Origin: Thunnus maccoyii
Taxonomy: Eukaryota; Chordata; Actinopteri; Scombriformes; Scombridae
Assembly: GCF_910596095.1 (NCBI RefSeq)
Contig: NC_056540.1
Span: forward strand, 17,696,501-17,760,500
Length of the DNA stretch: 64,000 bases
Direction of reading: 5' to 3'
Under the pieces are notes generated by a model. It saw only the letters and a list, made by a program, of their open reading frames with translations, searched no databases and was not told where the DNA came from. A program made the position numbers and the translations under genes. This document shows, one piece after another, positions 36,701 through 48,840 of the stretch (the stretch's first letter is position 1; the number at the start of each line of letters is the position of its first letter).

Positions 36701-39700
36701 TACCTGCTACGTGACTCAAGCTAAGAACGCACTGGCACGTATGGCAGGCGGTAATCAGAAACCTGGAGAAGTTGTTTACATGCCACAGTATCCTGTTTCT
36801 TTTATTTATGTATTTTTCTTTGTTGTAGTGATACATCTAGCATATTCCAGTTTCTCAAAACAAGGATAAGACTTGTTAAACACGCAGGCAGTGGAAACAC
36901 AGGCTCAGTTGCTGTTGCTTTATATCGAGCTGCTTTGGTTTGATTGGTTCACAGACAAAGTGTGTACGGCACTCAGCAGAACCAAAGTTTGAGAACAGGC
37001 AAAGACTTTGTACAACACACCTGACATCACCTAAAAGAGTTACTGTGCAGAGTGATGGGAAACTTTTACTGATTTAAACAACAATTTAGGTGTTTGACAA
37101 GGAATAATCGTGTTAATGCCAGTACATGCGTAGAGAAGTGTTTTTGCTGCTGCGCTGCATATTGGTGGGAATTCATTGACAATAGTTGCTGTTGAAAGCA
37201 GATATTTGGTTATTTCCACTGACTTTAGTTTGTTGTACTCTGTTATATTGTCAGAGCATGAAGATCTGGTTGGTTTGCCAGTAGGACTGAACAATAAACA
37301 GAATTCATTGAATTGCCGACACTGGGAATCTTGCCTAACTAAATTTACTCCCCTTGTAGTTTTCAACAAATAATTTAAATCAATTAAAATTAAACTGAGA
37401 ATAGCTACATCAGTCAGACATCCAACCAGAAGTTCAACCAATCAATCAGCCCAAAGTCTAGAATATAAAAGTAGTCGTACTGTAATTAATCGAGACAGAT
37501 TTATAAAAAGTGAGCAAACCTGAGAATGGAAATTTCATGTGCTGATGTATTTAAAAATACTGAACTCATCTTTGTTAAGATTAAATGTGATAATTTGTTG
37601 TAATACAGATTTTAGATCATATTTTCAACTGAAAGTATCGAGTGAATCCAAACCAGCCAAACTAACTCGTGTCTTTCTCCCCTTTTTAGAGAAGAGTACG
37701 GCAAACTGTTTGACTTTGTTAACGCCAAGAAGCTCAACATCAAGAACAGAGGGTTCAAAGAGGTAACACATTAGCCATCAAACATTCTCCCAGTTTGTAA
37801 GATATCACACCAGTTTGTCAGACATACTCCATCCCAGATATTGATGGTTGTTGCCCTTCTCCTATGTGTCTGTCCTTGTACCCCTGTAGAAGAAGGTAGG
37901 TGTGGTCACGGGCGTCACATGTGGACTAGGAACTTGATTTTATTGGTGTGGAGTGATTTCTGCTTGCATGGCGTGCCGCTCTGTGTGTGTGTGTGTGTGT
38001 GTGTGTGTTAAGAAGAGTTGACTCCTATGATCTTGATTTTGTTTGGACGTTACCAATAAGATTTGTGTTGGCCATGATGAATCTGGACTGATTTGTGACT
38101 AATAATGGGACAGGGGGGTGAAGGAGTGTTTGATAACTTAGTGAGTGAGTGTGTGCGCGCGTGTGTGTGTGTGTGTATGTGTGTATTTATTTGCATTGTG
38201 CTGACTAATGTGTGGCCCGGGGGCTTTTGGTGTGCTTTAACACTCAACACAGCTGTCACCATGACCGCAGCAACATAGGCAGTGCTGATTGCATTACCCA
38301 TAATACTGTCTGTTTGACAGACTGATCAGTCTAAAAACACAGCTGAAGCACCACCTCAATTTCAGTGGTAACAAGGCCATCTGTTGCCATGGGGACGAGG
38401 TCAGCAGAGTAGGTCAAGGAAAATGAATGGGACCGCTCTCCATTTCCTGTCTGTGTTTTGATTGGAGCCTCGCTGGCTTGTTGTCTCTGTCCCCCGGCAG
38501 TCACAGATATTGATGAGCGCAGATCGGAAAGAAAGTGGGAAAAGAAAATAGTTTGGAGTTGGTATCCGAGATGACCTTACAGTGTAGCCAGATTTTTTTC
38601 TGTGTGTGGGTTTTTGTTTTTTGTCATTTTATGTGTGTGTGATTTCTTTTTTAATGAGTGGCACGTCACACTAAAAATCTGCATGGTTTTGTCTTTTGAT
38701 TCATGACAATACAACCGACAACACCGCAATGTCAAATTCTGCTCTTGCATTTTTGTGAATTAAACACAAATGAAGCACTTTATATGGCAGTTCGGAGGTG
38801 TACATTATGTTAATGATCAAATATCACACATCCACTCATGAACACGTGTCATTCATCCAGTTTAAATGAGAAAGTTAGTTTAAGTTAAGCTGGTTTGTTG
38901 AATCTCGCAGCACTCAGCAGACAAACCTCACAGAAAAAAGTCAGATAGATTTAGGATAAGAATACGAAAATGTTCTTGCACGAGGCCCAAAGTTTGCAGG
39001 ATCATCCAGTAAAACTTAAAATTCACAAAAATGGTATCCTGACATAAAAACAATAATTGACACAAACTGACTCAACCATCAAACTTAGTTTTCTTTATTT
39101 TGTTTAGAGTTAAAACAATTCGTCCATAATGCAACAGAAAATTATTATTCTACAATATATAACTAATTTATTGACTCATCATTTAAGTCCTTTATTAAGC
39201 AATAAAATCCACATTTGCTGTTTCCAGCTCCTCAGATGTTTGGATTGGCTGATTTCTTATTGTAAATTAAAAGTCTTTGGAGAAAAACAAGCAATTGTAA
39301 GATGTACCCGTGGCTCTGGGAAATGGTGATGGGCATTTTTCTGACATTTTACAAACTAAATGATCAATCAACAGTGAAATTAGTTGTATCTCTGATGTTT
39401 TATCAAGGGCTCCTGATGAGATTTTCCGAAGAAGAGTTCTCTATGAAAATGCTGCATTGTGGATAGTGTTGTTTTGGGGTTTTGACCATACAGTGTCCTT
39501 CCAGGGCATGAAGGGTAAGATTGACGAGTACAGCGACTCAGACGACGACCAGCATGATGCCTACCTGGAGAGGATGAAGGCCGAGGGCAAGATCAGAGAG
39601 GAGGGCAATGACAGCGACGATTCGGATAGCGGAAGCGGTCAGTGATAGTTTCAGTATGTACGAGATCGGCATTACATATTGAATTTAGATCAGCATGTCT

Positions 39701-42355
39701 GATTGGGGCCTTTCTTTCCTGTTTCACTCTTTAGATGAGTCTTTCAACCCTGGTGAAGAAGATGACGACATTGCAGAAGAGTAAGTGACTCTCTCTCTCT
39801 CTCTCTCTTAGAATTGCTCTTTGTTTTGAATCAGCTCTTCCTTCACTATAACTTCATTTCCTGTTCTGTTTCTGCGCCTCCATCGATCAGGTACGACAGC
39901 AAGGCTTCAGCGAGCAACAGCAGCGACGAAGGAGACGAAAGCGAAGATGAGAGCGCAAAGAAGAAGAAGGCAAAGAAAGCCAAAGTGGTGAAGGAGAAGA
40001 AGGAAAAGAAACCACGCAAAGAGGTGAGAGCAGATGGGACGGGTACCAAAAGAGAGAATTATGAAGGTACAAGAGACGATGAGATTACTGAGTCTTGTTT
40101 CCAGAGGAATGTCCTGGTGTGAACTTGTATAACTGCTCATGTTCACCTGCCAATTTCATTCCTTTTTCCAATTGGAGAAGAAGAAGCAGAAAGATACCGG
40201 AGGCCCCAAGAGGCCAATGAGTGCCTACATGCTGTGGCTCAACTCCAGTCGCGAGCGAATCAAGTCGGAGAACCCTGGTATCTCCATCACAGAGATCTCC
40301 AAGAAGGCTGGAGAAATGTGGAGACAACTGGGCAAAGATGAGAAGGAGGTGAGGGAAAAGAACAAGGAGGAGGAATTTACATTTTAGACATTAAGCTGAC
40401 AGGTTTATATAGTTGAGTGCAGTAGTACAGATGGGTTGGGACCATAGAAAGATATGAAACCAAAGAATGCAAGTTAAAGGAAATATTTTTATAGATTTAG
40501 AAGGATTTAACTCACACTTTACTTGACCAGCTTTTACAATAACTTTTTCTCTGCTGTAATTGCTGTTTTAGTCATTCCTCACTTTTCTGTTTCTGTTTCC
40601 TTCAGGAGTGGGAAGGAAAGGCAGGAGAGGCGAAGAGGCAGTATGACAAAGCGAAGAAAGAGTACAACGAGAGCGGTGGAGGATCATCCTCCGTTTCCAA
40701 GAAGTAAGGCTCAAACATTCACTCCCGAGTTTTCTTTTTCTTTCTCTGTCTTCTGACAAAGTCAATCTTTAATATATATCTTTTTTTTTTCTCCTCACCC
40801 TTCACTCAATCAGGGACAGCAGGAAGTCTGGAGGTAAAAAGGAGGAGAAGAAGAGGAAGTCTGCCGGAGGAGACAAGGACCGGGAGCGAGGAGGAGGCAA
40901 CGAAAGCTTCAAAAGCAAAGAGTTCATCGAGACCAGCGAGGAGAGTTCGTCAGACTCAGACCACAAGAGCAAGTCCAAGAGGAAGAAGGTAAAGCCAGTA
41001 AAGAGTAATGTTGTTATCAGACAGGATCCATTATCATAAACACTCATGTCTGTTTCTTTCACTTCACCACAACACTTGGACATCGTGCCCTGCAGTCAGT
41101 CAGTTTCCTGGATATGTTTACCAATTGTTGTAATGATACACTCACCCATGTACAAATCAGACTTGAGTGGCAGGTTTTCACTCACTTCTAAAAGCCACAC
41201 AGAAAAACCACCCTCATGTTGATACAGTATTAAACTCTATGTAAAGACAGCAATGATGAGACTTCACTAAAAGCTCAGAGTTTCTTGTGGAATCGGTAAA
41301 AGAAAAGGCACAAATAAAATTTCAAATGTGTTTGATATTTGAGTACTACTGAACATGTAAATAAACTTACAGTAGGAAGAGGACAGAGGACTTTTTAAAT
41401 AATGTAAGCTGTAGTGAAGCTACAGCCTGCAGGTTTTAGGGACAGTTGCAGGGAAAGGAGGACAGGACAAAAACGCACAGAGAAAGAGATGAGGAGTCAC
41501 AGGTAAGACGGAGAGTCAGTGATTGAGTGTGTGTGAGTGAGTGTGAGGGGAGGAGAGGGGCAATCTCTGTTTGAGAGAGTGCTATGTATCTCTGATATAT
41601 CGTGTTGCAGAATGCAGCGCTATTCTCTAATAAGACCGCAGAGATGACCGAAAGACCAAGACAATCTTCACTTTTGATATTGGTTAGGAACATGATCTCT
41701 GTGGTCTTGAAAGTACTCTGAGACTTCATGGAAATGAACCCAGCATCATCCACGCTGACCACCAATTCCTGTCTCTAGATGTTTTCACATATGAACTTGA
41801 GCCAGATCTCGCAAGAGAAACGAGCAACCAGGTCTATGGAAACAATCCCAATAGAAGCAACCCAGACCCTTTGCTGACATGCAGCAAAGGGTCTGGGTTG
41901 GAATCGAACACGGGCCGCTGCGGTAAAGATTCAGTCTAACGTTATGTGGCACATGCACTAACCGGTAAACCAGCGGGGCACAGCGCCAGACCAATAGGAA
42001 CAGGACTTCATTAGACCGTGGCCTAGGGTCCTAATCAGTGCCCAGATTGACATGTTAGATTCCAGTCAACAGTGTTATCCCATAACTACGCTGAAAACGT
42101 TTGTAAAGCCTCAGATTTCACAGACATGTCATGTAAACCTTCAACAGCATCTTAGTATCACTCCCATCTTCATATTTTTTTTTTACTGTCGCTCAGATTA
42201 AAGAGGAAATAAAAGTAATCTCATTGATGCTCTTGTCTTTCTCACATTACCAAAACATACTCTGAGTTGATTTGTTTGTTTTTATTTACCAGGAATCAGA
42301 CGAGGAGGAAGAGGCTGTATCCACACCCGCCAGCTCAGAGGAAGAGTCTGACTAA
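29944..42355 (+). CDS. ssrp1: SSRP1, HMG-box subunit of the FACT histone chaperone, 17 coding exons
   Basis: With SUPT16H it forms FACT, which loosens and rebuilds nucleosomes in the nucleus during transcription and replication. Coding exons: 29,944-29,997; 31,067-31,252; 34,108-34,213; 34,554-34,747; 34,858-34,958; 35,243-35,372; 35,514-35,617; 35,844-35,972; 36,069-36,290; 37,690-37,762; 39,505-39,637; 39,735-39,780; 39,891-40,023; 40,178-40,348; 40,606-40,703; 40,814-40,988; 42,293-42,355. Together they encode 705 residues (human 709) with every junction in frame. Order: N-terminal domain ([16 protein letters not shown]), structure-specific recognition and middle PH-like domains (to about 430, e.g. 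[20 protein letters not shown]), acidic stretch (about 437-500), basic linker, HMG box (about 545-617, [20 protein letters not shown]), then a charged, serine-rich tail. The acceptor of exon 40,178 is ambiguous by multiples of AAG. Whether it is the a or b paralogue cannot be told here. Confidence 0.97.
30390..30620 (+). mobile_element. Dispersed repeat in ssrp1 intron (attaattaag family)
   Basis: It carries the 'gaggatgtcacctcaggctt' and 'gttaattaagaaaataatcg' blocks shared with 23,790-24,060. A shorter piece with 'aatgatgaggatta' and 'tcaatcaactaattg' follows at about 30,840-30,990. Non-coding. Confidence 0.55.
30667..30740 (+). mobile_element. Truncated tRNA-derived SINE
   Basis: The start 'ggggcgctctgtggtggccg' and the tail 'aaataaaggcataaaatg' match the two ends of the longer SINE at 42,940-43,090 (minus). 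The middle part with the B box is missing. It lies in an ssrp1 intron. Confidence 0.5.
32250..32624. mobile_element. MITE-like element with inverted ends in an ssrp1 intron
   Basis: The left repeat at 32,264-32,287 (containing 'gtggcatctagcgg') matches the inverse of 32,592-32,615 ('ccgctagatgccacc') over 24 bases with two mismatches. The interior has no coding capacity. The sequence resembles a repeat I recall as widespread in percomorph fish. Confidence 0.7.
33693..33737 (+). repeat. (TG)n microsatellite
   Basis: About 22 TG units in an ssrp1 intron. Confidence 0.95.
37890..37895 (+). other. Candidate 6-nt microexon of ssrp1 (AAGAAG)
   Basis: AAGAAG is flanked by a pyrimidine-rich acceptor (tccttgtacccctgtag) and a donor GTAGGT, 127 bases downstream of coding exon 37,690-37,762. 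Both neighbouring exon junctions are phase 0, so inclusion would add two lysines between NRGFKE and GMKGK without shifting frame. This is inferred from splice-site shape only. Confidence 0.3.
39130..39390 (-). mobile_element. Dispersed repeat in ssrp1 intron (attaattaag family, inverted)
   Basis: AT-rich palindromic sequence ('tttattgactcatcatttaa', 'gacattttacaaactaaatg' then 'atcaatcaa') of the same general type as 23,790-24,060 and 30,390-30,620. The match is decayed. Confidence 0.4.
41840..41987 (-). mobile_element. tRNA-derived SINE in the last ssrp1 intron
   Basis: Read on the minus strand it has a pol III A box-like 'taccggttagtgca' (41,968-41,955) and a B box 'gttcgattcc' (41,909-41,900) in the right order. 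A 3' part 'gaccctttgctgcatgtc' follows, as in a widespread teleost SINE. An 18-bp perfect hairpin lies at 41,859-41,899. Confidence 0.75.
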
Positions 42356-42810
42356 ACACACACACTCATACTCATCATACACAAAACCCATGGACCAAAC
42401 ATTTATACTATTCATGTTGATATCTCACAAACAGACTGACAGACAAATCAGCGGAGTTGTATTTTTTTCTTCGTGTTTTGCTTGCTTGAGTACATTTTCA
42501 CATCCTGTGACTGACTCTGAATGCTCATGTGATCTTTGATATTTGAGCAGGTTTCCCTACTGAAAGCTCAGCGAAGTGGTGGTATGCTGGTGTACTACAT
42601 TTCCCAGAAATCTTGAAGGGTTTTTTTTTTTTTTTTTTTTCATCTCACCCATGTGGATGGTGGTTGTAGATGTATAGCAATCAGGAGCATAGGGGTTATT
42701 AGTTATTAATGCAGAGAGGAGCAAATAGGAAGCTATTTTGTTCATCTAAAAACTGCCAGAAATGTTTTTGTGTTTTTTTTTTTTTTTTTCATGTCATGTT
42801 TTCAGGCTAA

Positions 42811-42834
42811 AATAAATAAATCATTTTTAATAAA
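42811..42834 (+). terminator. ssrp1: ssrp1 polyadenylation signals
   Basis: Overlapping AATAAA hexamers at 42,811-42,816 and 42,815-42,820, and a third at 42,829-42,834, about 460-480 bases after the stop codon. The 3' UTR between contains two long T runs (about 42,620-42,640 and 42,773-42,790). Confidence 0.75.
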
Positions 42835-42939
42835 TTCTCACTTCTCTGATCTCTTGTACACAACCAAATGCATCATAATATCATGTCATAATATAATAGT
42901 GTCATAATCATATCATAATAGTGCTGCTGCATGATAATC

Positions 42940-43090
42940 AATACCAGCAGCTTTAAATCCATAATCAATTTTATGCCTTTATTAATGGTAGACAGATGAC
43001 ATGAAATGAAGAGTCACCGGCTGGATGTGAACTAGAGACATCGTAGTTCATGGTTGATGCTTTAACCCTTTAACCACCAGGGCGCTCCCC
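42940..43090 (-). mobile_element. tRNA-derived SINE
   Basis: On the minus strand it starts 'gagcgccctggtggttaaag', has a B box-like 'gttcacatcc' (43,032-43,023) and ends 'attaataaaggcataaaatt'. The tail is shared with the truncated copy at 30,667-30,740. Confidence 0.65.
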
Positions 43091-44292
43091 TCGTTTGTTA
43101 TTAGTGAGACCTCTGCAGTCATCATGTTTTCTCCAGAGCAGTGGCAGAGGACAATAAGGTCATGTCCTCTGTATTATTTAATTTAAGCTGTATGTGAATT
43201 TCAGTGGAGGAGTGGGAACAGCTTCCCAGAACAATGAGCATCTCAGAGTATATTCTGTTTTGTAATATAATCAGTCTGTTAGATTCTGTGGTGTTTTTTG
43301 TTTTTATTTGGCCATGATTCCTCTTTTTATGGTGTGGATGAGTGAAACTTCGTCATAGACCTGATCAGCTTTGTTTGAAGTGAGTCTGCTCTAAGGCAAG
43401 TTTCCATTACTGTATGTATTTTTTTCACACATTTACATAAAGACCTAAGAACCAATTTTAGCCAATTGATTACAAAGTCTGGGAATCAAATAATTAAACC
43501 ACAGGCCCTAAAGAATGAGCTCTCAACTTTTAATCCAACGTGGACAAGAAGTCCTGCAAGTGTTCAGAGAAAAAATATGAGGTTAAACACCAACATTTCC
43601 ATGAAACTGGCAGACTCCACCATGTAATGATTTATGATCAAAAGCTCTAGTACAGCTACTAAATGGACTGTTGGTGAAATAGTTTTGTCAGTATCTTTTT
43701 TCCAACAACAAGAATGAACTTTGAACCTCAACACCGGCCCGTTTTTAGCCATTTTTATAACCATACCAAGTAAAAACGCTTCTCATGTACATAAAAGCTA
43801 CATGCAAGACTAAAATCCTGGCAGAGTGATCACTGTTGTTCTCAATATTGGTGATAACTAACTTACTGTAATGTTTCACCACATTAAAGGATGCACCAAT
43901 CCACTGTAGGAATGCAGTGACACTGCGGCTCAGGGAGATCCCATCTACATTGCCTGACAGAAGAAGAGCAAAACCTCTTACTGTTGGTTTTAGGTTATTC
44001 CCAAATGATCCCTGGTGTTGTACATCAGGCCCATTTAACCAGGCAGGGTGGTTTTGAAGTGTGTTATCAGTGGCAGATAGATGACTACACTGGTGATGTT
44101 TGGAGAGACAGTGGTTTCAAACAGGAGGTCGAAGCCAAGTACACGGTGGTCTGTAAAAGGGCTGCTATATTAGGGTCAACGATGGTGGTTTTTAAAAGCC
44201 GAGCACCCCTGGATGTGTGGTTCCTTTCCACTCCCAACAGATGATAAGGTCCTCTTCCTGCACTCTCACTGGATCACCTGTGAATGACCTCG

Positions 44293-44330
<38 letters not shown>

Positions 44331-44739
44331 TTGTCAGTTATGTTGTGATAATTGTGACATAACTTTTTCTTTGGAGTCACTTGAATAATTTCTCCATATT
44401 TGTGCCGCTTAAAGTCACAATGAGAGAGGGAGACTGTGTGTTTTCCTGCTTCATGTGGTGTGTGAGGTTGTGTTCATGTGATCTTGGGATGTTTGGTTTG
44501 TATGCTAGCGTGTCAGCGGTCAGTGGGATTAAGTATGAACGTATTTACCAGTGATAGGAGAAATATTGAGACTTTTTACTTAAAGACACAGTGAAATGGA
44601 AAATACATTTCCCCAGTATTAATCCTGTGTCCTTATGTTTATGGTTCATTTATCTCATTCTATGCCAAATATGTCAAAAATAATAATAATTTGAGTATTT
44701 TTATAGCAAAATCCCTTCCTGTAAAGTGGTTTCAAATGT
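43091..44739. other. Intergenic, nothing recognised
   Basis: No exon chain. A TG microsatellite lies at 44,297-44,324. The open frame at 43,984-44,244 resembles no family I know and lacks flanking exons. Confidence 0.5.
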
Positions 44740-45060
44740 TTGATATCTGATCTCCTCTGTAGTTCCCCCGGTTGTGGAAACTCTGTTTGATCCGCAAAGT
44801 CTCTCTCAATCTTTAAGAAAAGACTAAAGACCCAGCTCTTTACAACTTCACACACACACTTCACAAACACCTCTGCACTTGATGGACTGAAGGAAGAGAA
44901 AATATAAAACAACAATAAAAAAAATCTGCATTTATGCACTCTATGCATTGCCTGTTGGCATCTACATCCTATCGGACTCAAACTTAGCTTTATGGCACTT
45001 ACACATGTTGTTCTCTCCTGACTAGATCCCTGCTTGTGTTGTATCAGCTCTCAGATGTTT
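44740..45060 (+). mobile_element. 3' end of a LINE (Rex1/CR1-like reverse transcriptase tail)
   Basis: One frame near 44,766-44,850 reads CGNSV, a stop, then SAKSLSIFKKRLKTQLF. That is the usual end of the second protein of Rex1/L2-type non-LTR elements (WNSLP...R...FKKRLKTQLF). The internal stop and missing upstream part mark it as a dead 5'-truncated copy. Family from recall. Confidence 0.65.
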
Positions 45061-45179
45061 GTGTGCATGTGTTGATTTTAAATTGTAATCTTGAATTCAT
45101 GGGCATTTACAAAAAATCATCCAATTAAATGTCACAGTATGGAAGCTAAAAACACTCTAACTACTGTTTCATTGCTAGT

Positions 45180-45650
45180 AGTAGCTAGTAGTAATACTGC
45201 AGTATAAAAATACTGCAATACAAGTACAATTCCTGCATTCAAAATTTACTTTAAATATCAAAAGTAAAAGTACTAATTATGCAAAATAGCCTCACTCAGT
45301 GTTAAATTTATTACATATGTACAGATTTACAGAGCCTGTAAAAAGTTTTCATGATCGACAGAAAAATCTCAAAGTGTGAAGAGATCTCTGTAAAGTGATC
45401 TAAATTAATTACCAATATGAAATATTAATATGTTAAATCATCTGTTTTACGTATCATATTTGGGTCTGAAAGTAACTATAACTGGTATAAATGTAGTGGA
45501 GTAAAAAGCAACAATATTTGCCTCTGAAATGTAGTGAAGTAGAAGTATAAAGTAGCATAAAATGGAAATACACTAGAAAGTAGAAATACCTCAAAATTGT
45601 ACAATATTTGAGTAAATATACTTAGTTACATTCCACCACTGGTGTTAACA
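45180..45650. mobile_element. Dispersed 'agtaaaagtact' repeat, near full length
   Basis: It runs from 'caaaagtaaaagtactaatt' to 'tacttagttacattccacca' then 'ctgg'. The intervening 'gcctctgaaatgtagtgaag' and 'gtagcataaaatgg' blocks are characteristic of a repeat common in percomorph genomes. Non-coding. Confidence 0.6.
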
Positions 45651-46909
45651 TAAATCTCCTCTTGCGGCTTGAAAACCATGGTTTCCTCTTTCACAAAAAT
45701 CACATCAGAGAATCCATCTGACAATCATCGGCTCTCTGCTCGTGTTTGTCTACATCCACAGTCTGACAAATAGTGTCTCATATTTACAGATGTATATGTT
45801 TCACAGTATCATGTGCCATTACAGGAATCCTTACAGTACGTCTTTATGATAAACGTTACAGCTTGTGTGCTTGTTTGTACGTGTGTGTGTTTATGTGTAT
45901 CTTGTCCTGTATACAGTTACCATTAATTGACCACAAACATAATGGACCCACTTAAGAAATGACATAGTCCCAAGAACATACATTTATGCACACACACACA
46001 CACACTCTGTCCTTGCATCATTACATTATCTCTTCAATGTGAGAGGCAATAATGCTGCTGGTGCTGGTGAGTGTATTGAGAAGTGGTCCTATCGTATGTC
46101 GCAATTATTGCACAATAATGCCACAGTTTGTAATTTATTATAGTGCATTTAGTCTGAAGCCTCTTACAGAGCCTGTAAGTATAGCGTCAGATTTCTTTTT
46201 TCTATACTGTTGATGTACAGAAATGCAACACAGTGATGTTTAATGCAGACCAATTGAATGTTTGGTTTTATCTGAGAGAGTTGCAGACGTTTTTCGTTAG
46301 TCGTAAGAAACTGTAAAATCATCACAGTTGAACTTTGTCAAGAATGTGTTTACTCATCACAGTCTGGGCAGTCTGCACTTTTAAAGCTGGAAAACCTCCT
46401 GATTGCTGGTGTTGTAAGTAATTCAAATGAATTCATACTTTTTCAACAAAACATCTATTTGTTAACTCTTTTCCTGAGCTTGACTAAATATGAAAACACT
46501 TTTTCTCATCCTGGGTTATGAAAATCCAAAAATGTAATGACCCAATAAAGGCAAAGCAAGATAAGTTTATTTATGTAGCACGATTCATACTCTTTCAAAG
46601 TTCTTTACATGGGGTCATTTTGGACAAATTGTGGACCCAAAATTTGCAAAACCATGTTCTGAATTCTTTAAATGTGAGGCCTTCTGATAACGATGGACAA
46701 CATGGATAAAATCCTATCACTGTATATGTTTTATATCATAATATCAATATACTGTATATCATGATATCATACATTTCCACAAAGATCAGTTAAGAAACTA
46801 TCGATGGATAAAAAACCTGACAGGAATGTTTGTTTTTGGCTACTCCAGCTAATTAAATACCTCACAGATCAAAGCACTTCATCACTGTAACACATTTTCC
46901 TGTAAAATT

Positions 46910-47080
46910 AAAGTGAAATACTGGCAGTTGTGGCTGCCAGTATTTTACTGTGTTTTTACAAGGTCACTATTCAACAGTTAACAACTGTAAATTTTATTAC
47001 AGTACTCTACAGTAAAATGTGAGTTTTACAAGAATGACCGTTAACAGCAGGCTAAAATTTTACGATTCCTTGCAGTATTT
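46910..47080. repeat. Palindromic 'actgtaaaat' repeat
   Basis: A perfect 12-bp hairpin ('aaatactggcag' at 46,916-46,927 and its inverse at 46,934-46,945) is followed by several 'ctgtaaaa'/'cagtaaaa' motifs. Very similar sequence recurs at 48,020-48,260 in the centre of the 47,540-48,840 inverted repeat. Confidence 0.6.
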
Positions 47081-47539
47081 TCATTTTTGCAGTAGTGATG
47101 GGGTGAGACACATGCAACAATCCATATTCAATCATTGTTTAGCTTCCTTTCTTGAATCCAACTAAAAGGTCAGTAACATCACACTGAGAGATTAAAATTA
47201 CATTTGTGGATTTGTGAGCTAGGTTTAAGTTATGCTAACTCTATTTAACCCTCTCAAGCTGGTACACCTTCTTGCAGGTCTAGTTTTAACGTTTTCATTT
47301 GACTTCATAGGCTACATCTACTCTTAAGTCAGTTAATGCTGCCTAATATTAACATTAACTGTCTGATACTTTTCTTCCTTTGATAGTTGGCTAATTAAAG
47401 TAACTGCTGGTGTTTTATTTTGTTCATGAAAGGTAGTGTTTTTTGTACTTGATGCAATATGCAGTTAAGCATATAAGTCAGTTATCTGCCTCTGTTTTAA
47501 AACGTAGACATGTAAAAGTTCTTGGGCTTGTTTGTTTTA

Positions 47540-48840
47540 GGTGCTTCATTGGGATTAAACCTGAGAGCAAAATGAAGACAAGCCATGGAAAGATAGACAG
47601 CAAGATGGTCTAAAAACCTGGTGGATTTTGAGTGGCTCTTCATAAAGGTTAGTTAGGTGTCCCTTCATGTTTGAAATGTTTCTCTGCCCTCCAGTTGTTT
47701 CTCTCTCTCTCTACTATTTTTACTCTTGTGTCTCAGCAGTGAGCCTGGACACCTGTATCCAACCCACAAACTGAAGCCATTTTAAGGCATCACAAACCAT
47801 GTTATTATACATATATTATATTCTGTATAATGTTTAATTTAGATTGAGACTATAATTTGTCAGACATTGCCTCCTTGTAATAAATATTCCGTTCCATAAA
47901 AATGTCACTTATGTTATCCTCTTTTGTGTCAGGTGTTTTAGTATTCATGTATTTTTAAATATAAAACAGAGATGATCATTTCTAGATCTCAAACTGAACC
48001 AGAAATTGTTAAAGTAGATTACAGTAGCAACACTGTAGAAATACAGTTTATTATTGGAAAGTCTAGTTACAGTATTACACTGTAAACCTCCTATTCTACT
48101 GTTGAGTACTGTTTTAAATTACACAATAATTAACTATTTAATGAAACTATGGTAGTAACCCTGTAAAAATATAGTAAAATACTGGTGACCACAGCTGCCA
48201 GTACTTTACTGTATTTACATTAACAGTTTCTAACTGTAGATTACTGTAAACTACTTAAAAAGTTTTCATCATATCAAAATTTATTAAAAAAAGACATATA
48301 CTGTAAATAACAATGTGTCTTTAATATTTGTGATCCAGAATTAAGATCTAGAAATGATCATCTCTGTTTTACATTTAAAAATGCATAAACACTAAAACAC
48401 CTGACACAAAGAGGATAACACAAGTGACATTTTTATGGAACAGAACATTTATTAAAAGGAAGCAATGTCTGACAAATTATAGTCTCCTAATTATAGTCTC
48501 AATCCAAATTAAACATTATACAGAATAACATGGTTTGTGATGCCTTAAAATGGCTTCAGTTTGTGGGTTGGATACAGGTGTCCAGGCTCACTGCTGTGAT
48601 GCAAGAGTAAAAATAGTAGAGAGTGAGAGAGAGAAGGAGAACTGAAACAACTGGAGGGCAGAGAAGCATTTCAAACATGAAGGGACATCTAACTAATCTT
48701 TATGAAGCGGCACTCAAAATCCACCTGGTTTTAAGACCATCTTGCCGTCCTTCTTTCCATGGCTGGTCTTCATTCCGCTCTCAGGGTTAATCCTAATGAA
48801 GCACTTAAATGTGAACTGCAGAGTCACGTAGAGCTTTTTC
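47540..48840. repeat. Large imperfect inverted repeat, arms of about 0.5 kb
   Basis: The left arm (about 47,540-48,000) is repeated in inverse on the right (about 48,320-48,830). Examples are 'cctggacacctgtatccaac' near 47,743 against 'gttggatacaggtgtccagg' near 48,568, and 'gagatgatcatttctagatc' near 47,970 against its inverse near 48,343. The arms differ by many substitutions and small indels, so the structure is old. The centre (48,020-48,320) holds 'actgtaaaat'-type sequence. No transposase is visible. Confidence 0.8.

Noticed and set aside
43984..44244. 86-codon plus-strand open frame between ssrp1 and p2rx3
   Set aside because: Looks protein-like by composition but has no family resemblance, no exon partners and lies among repeats.
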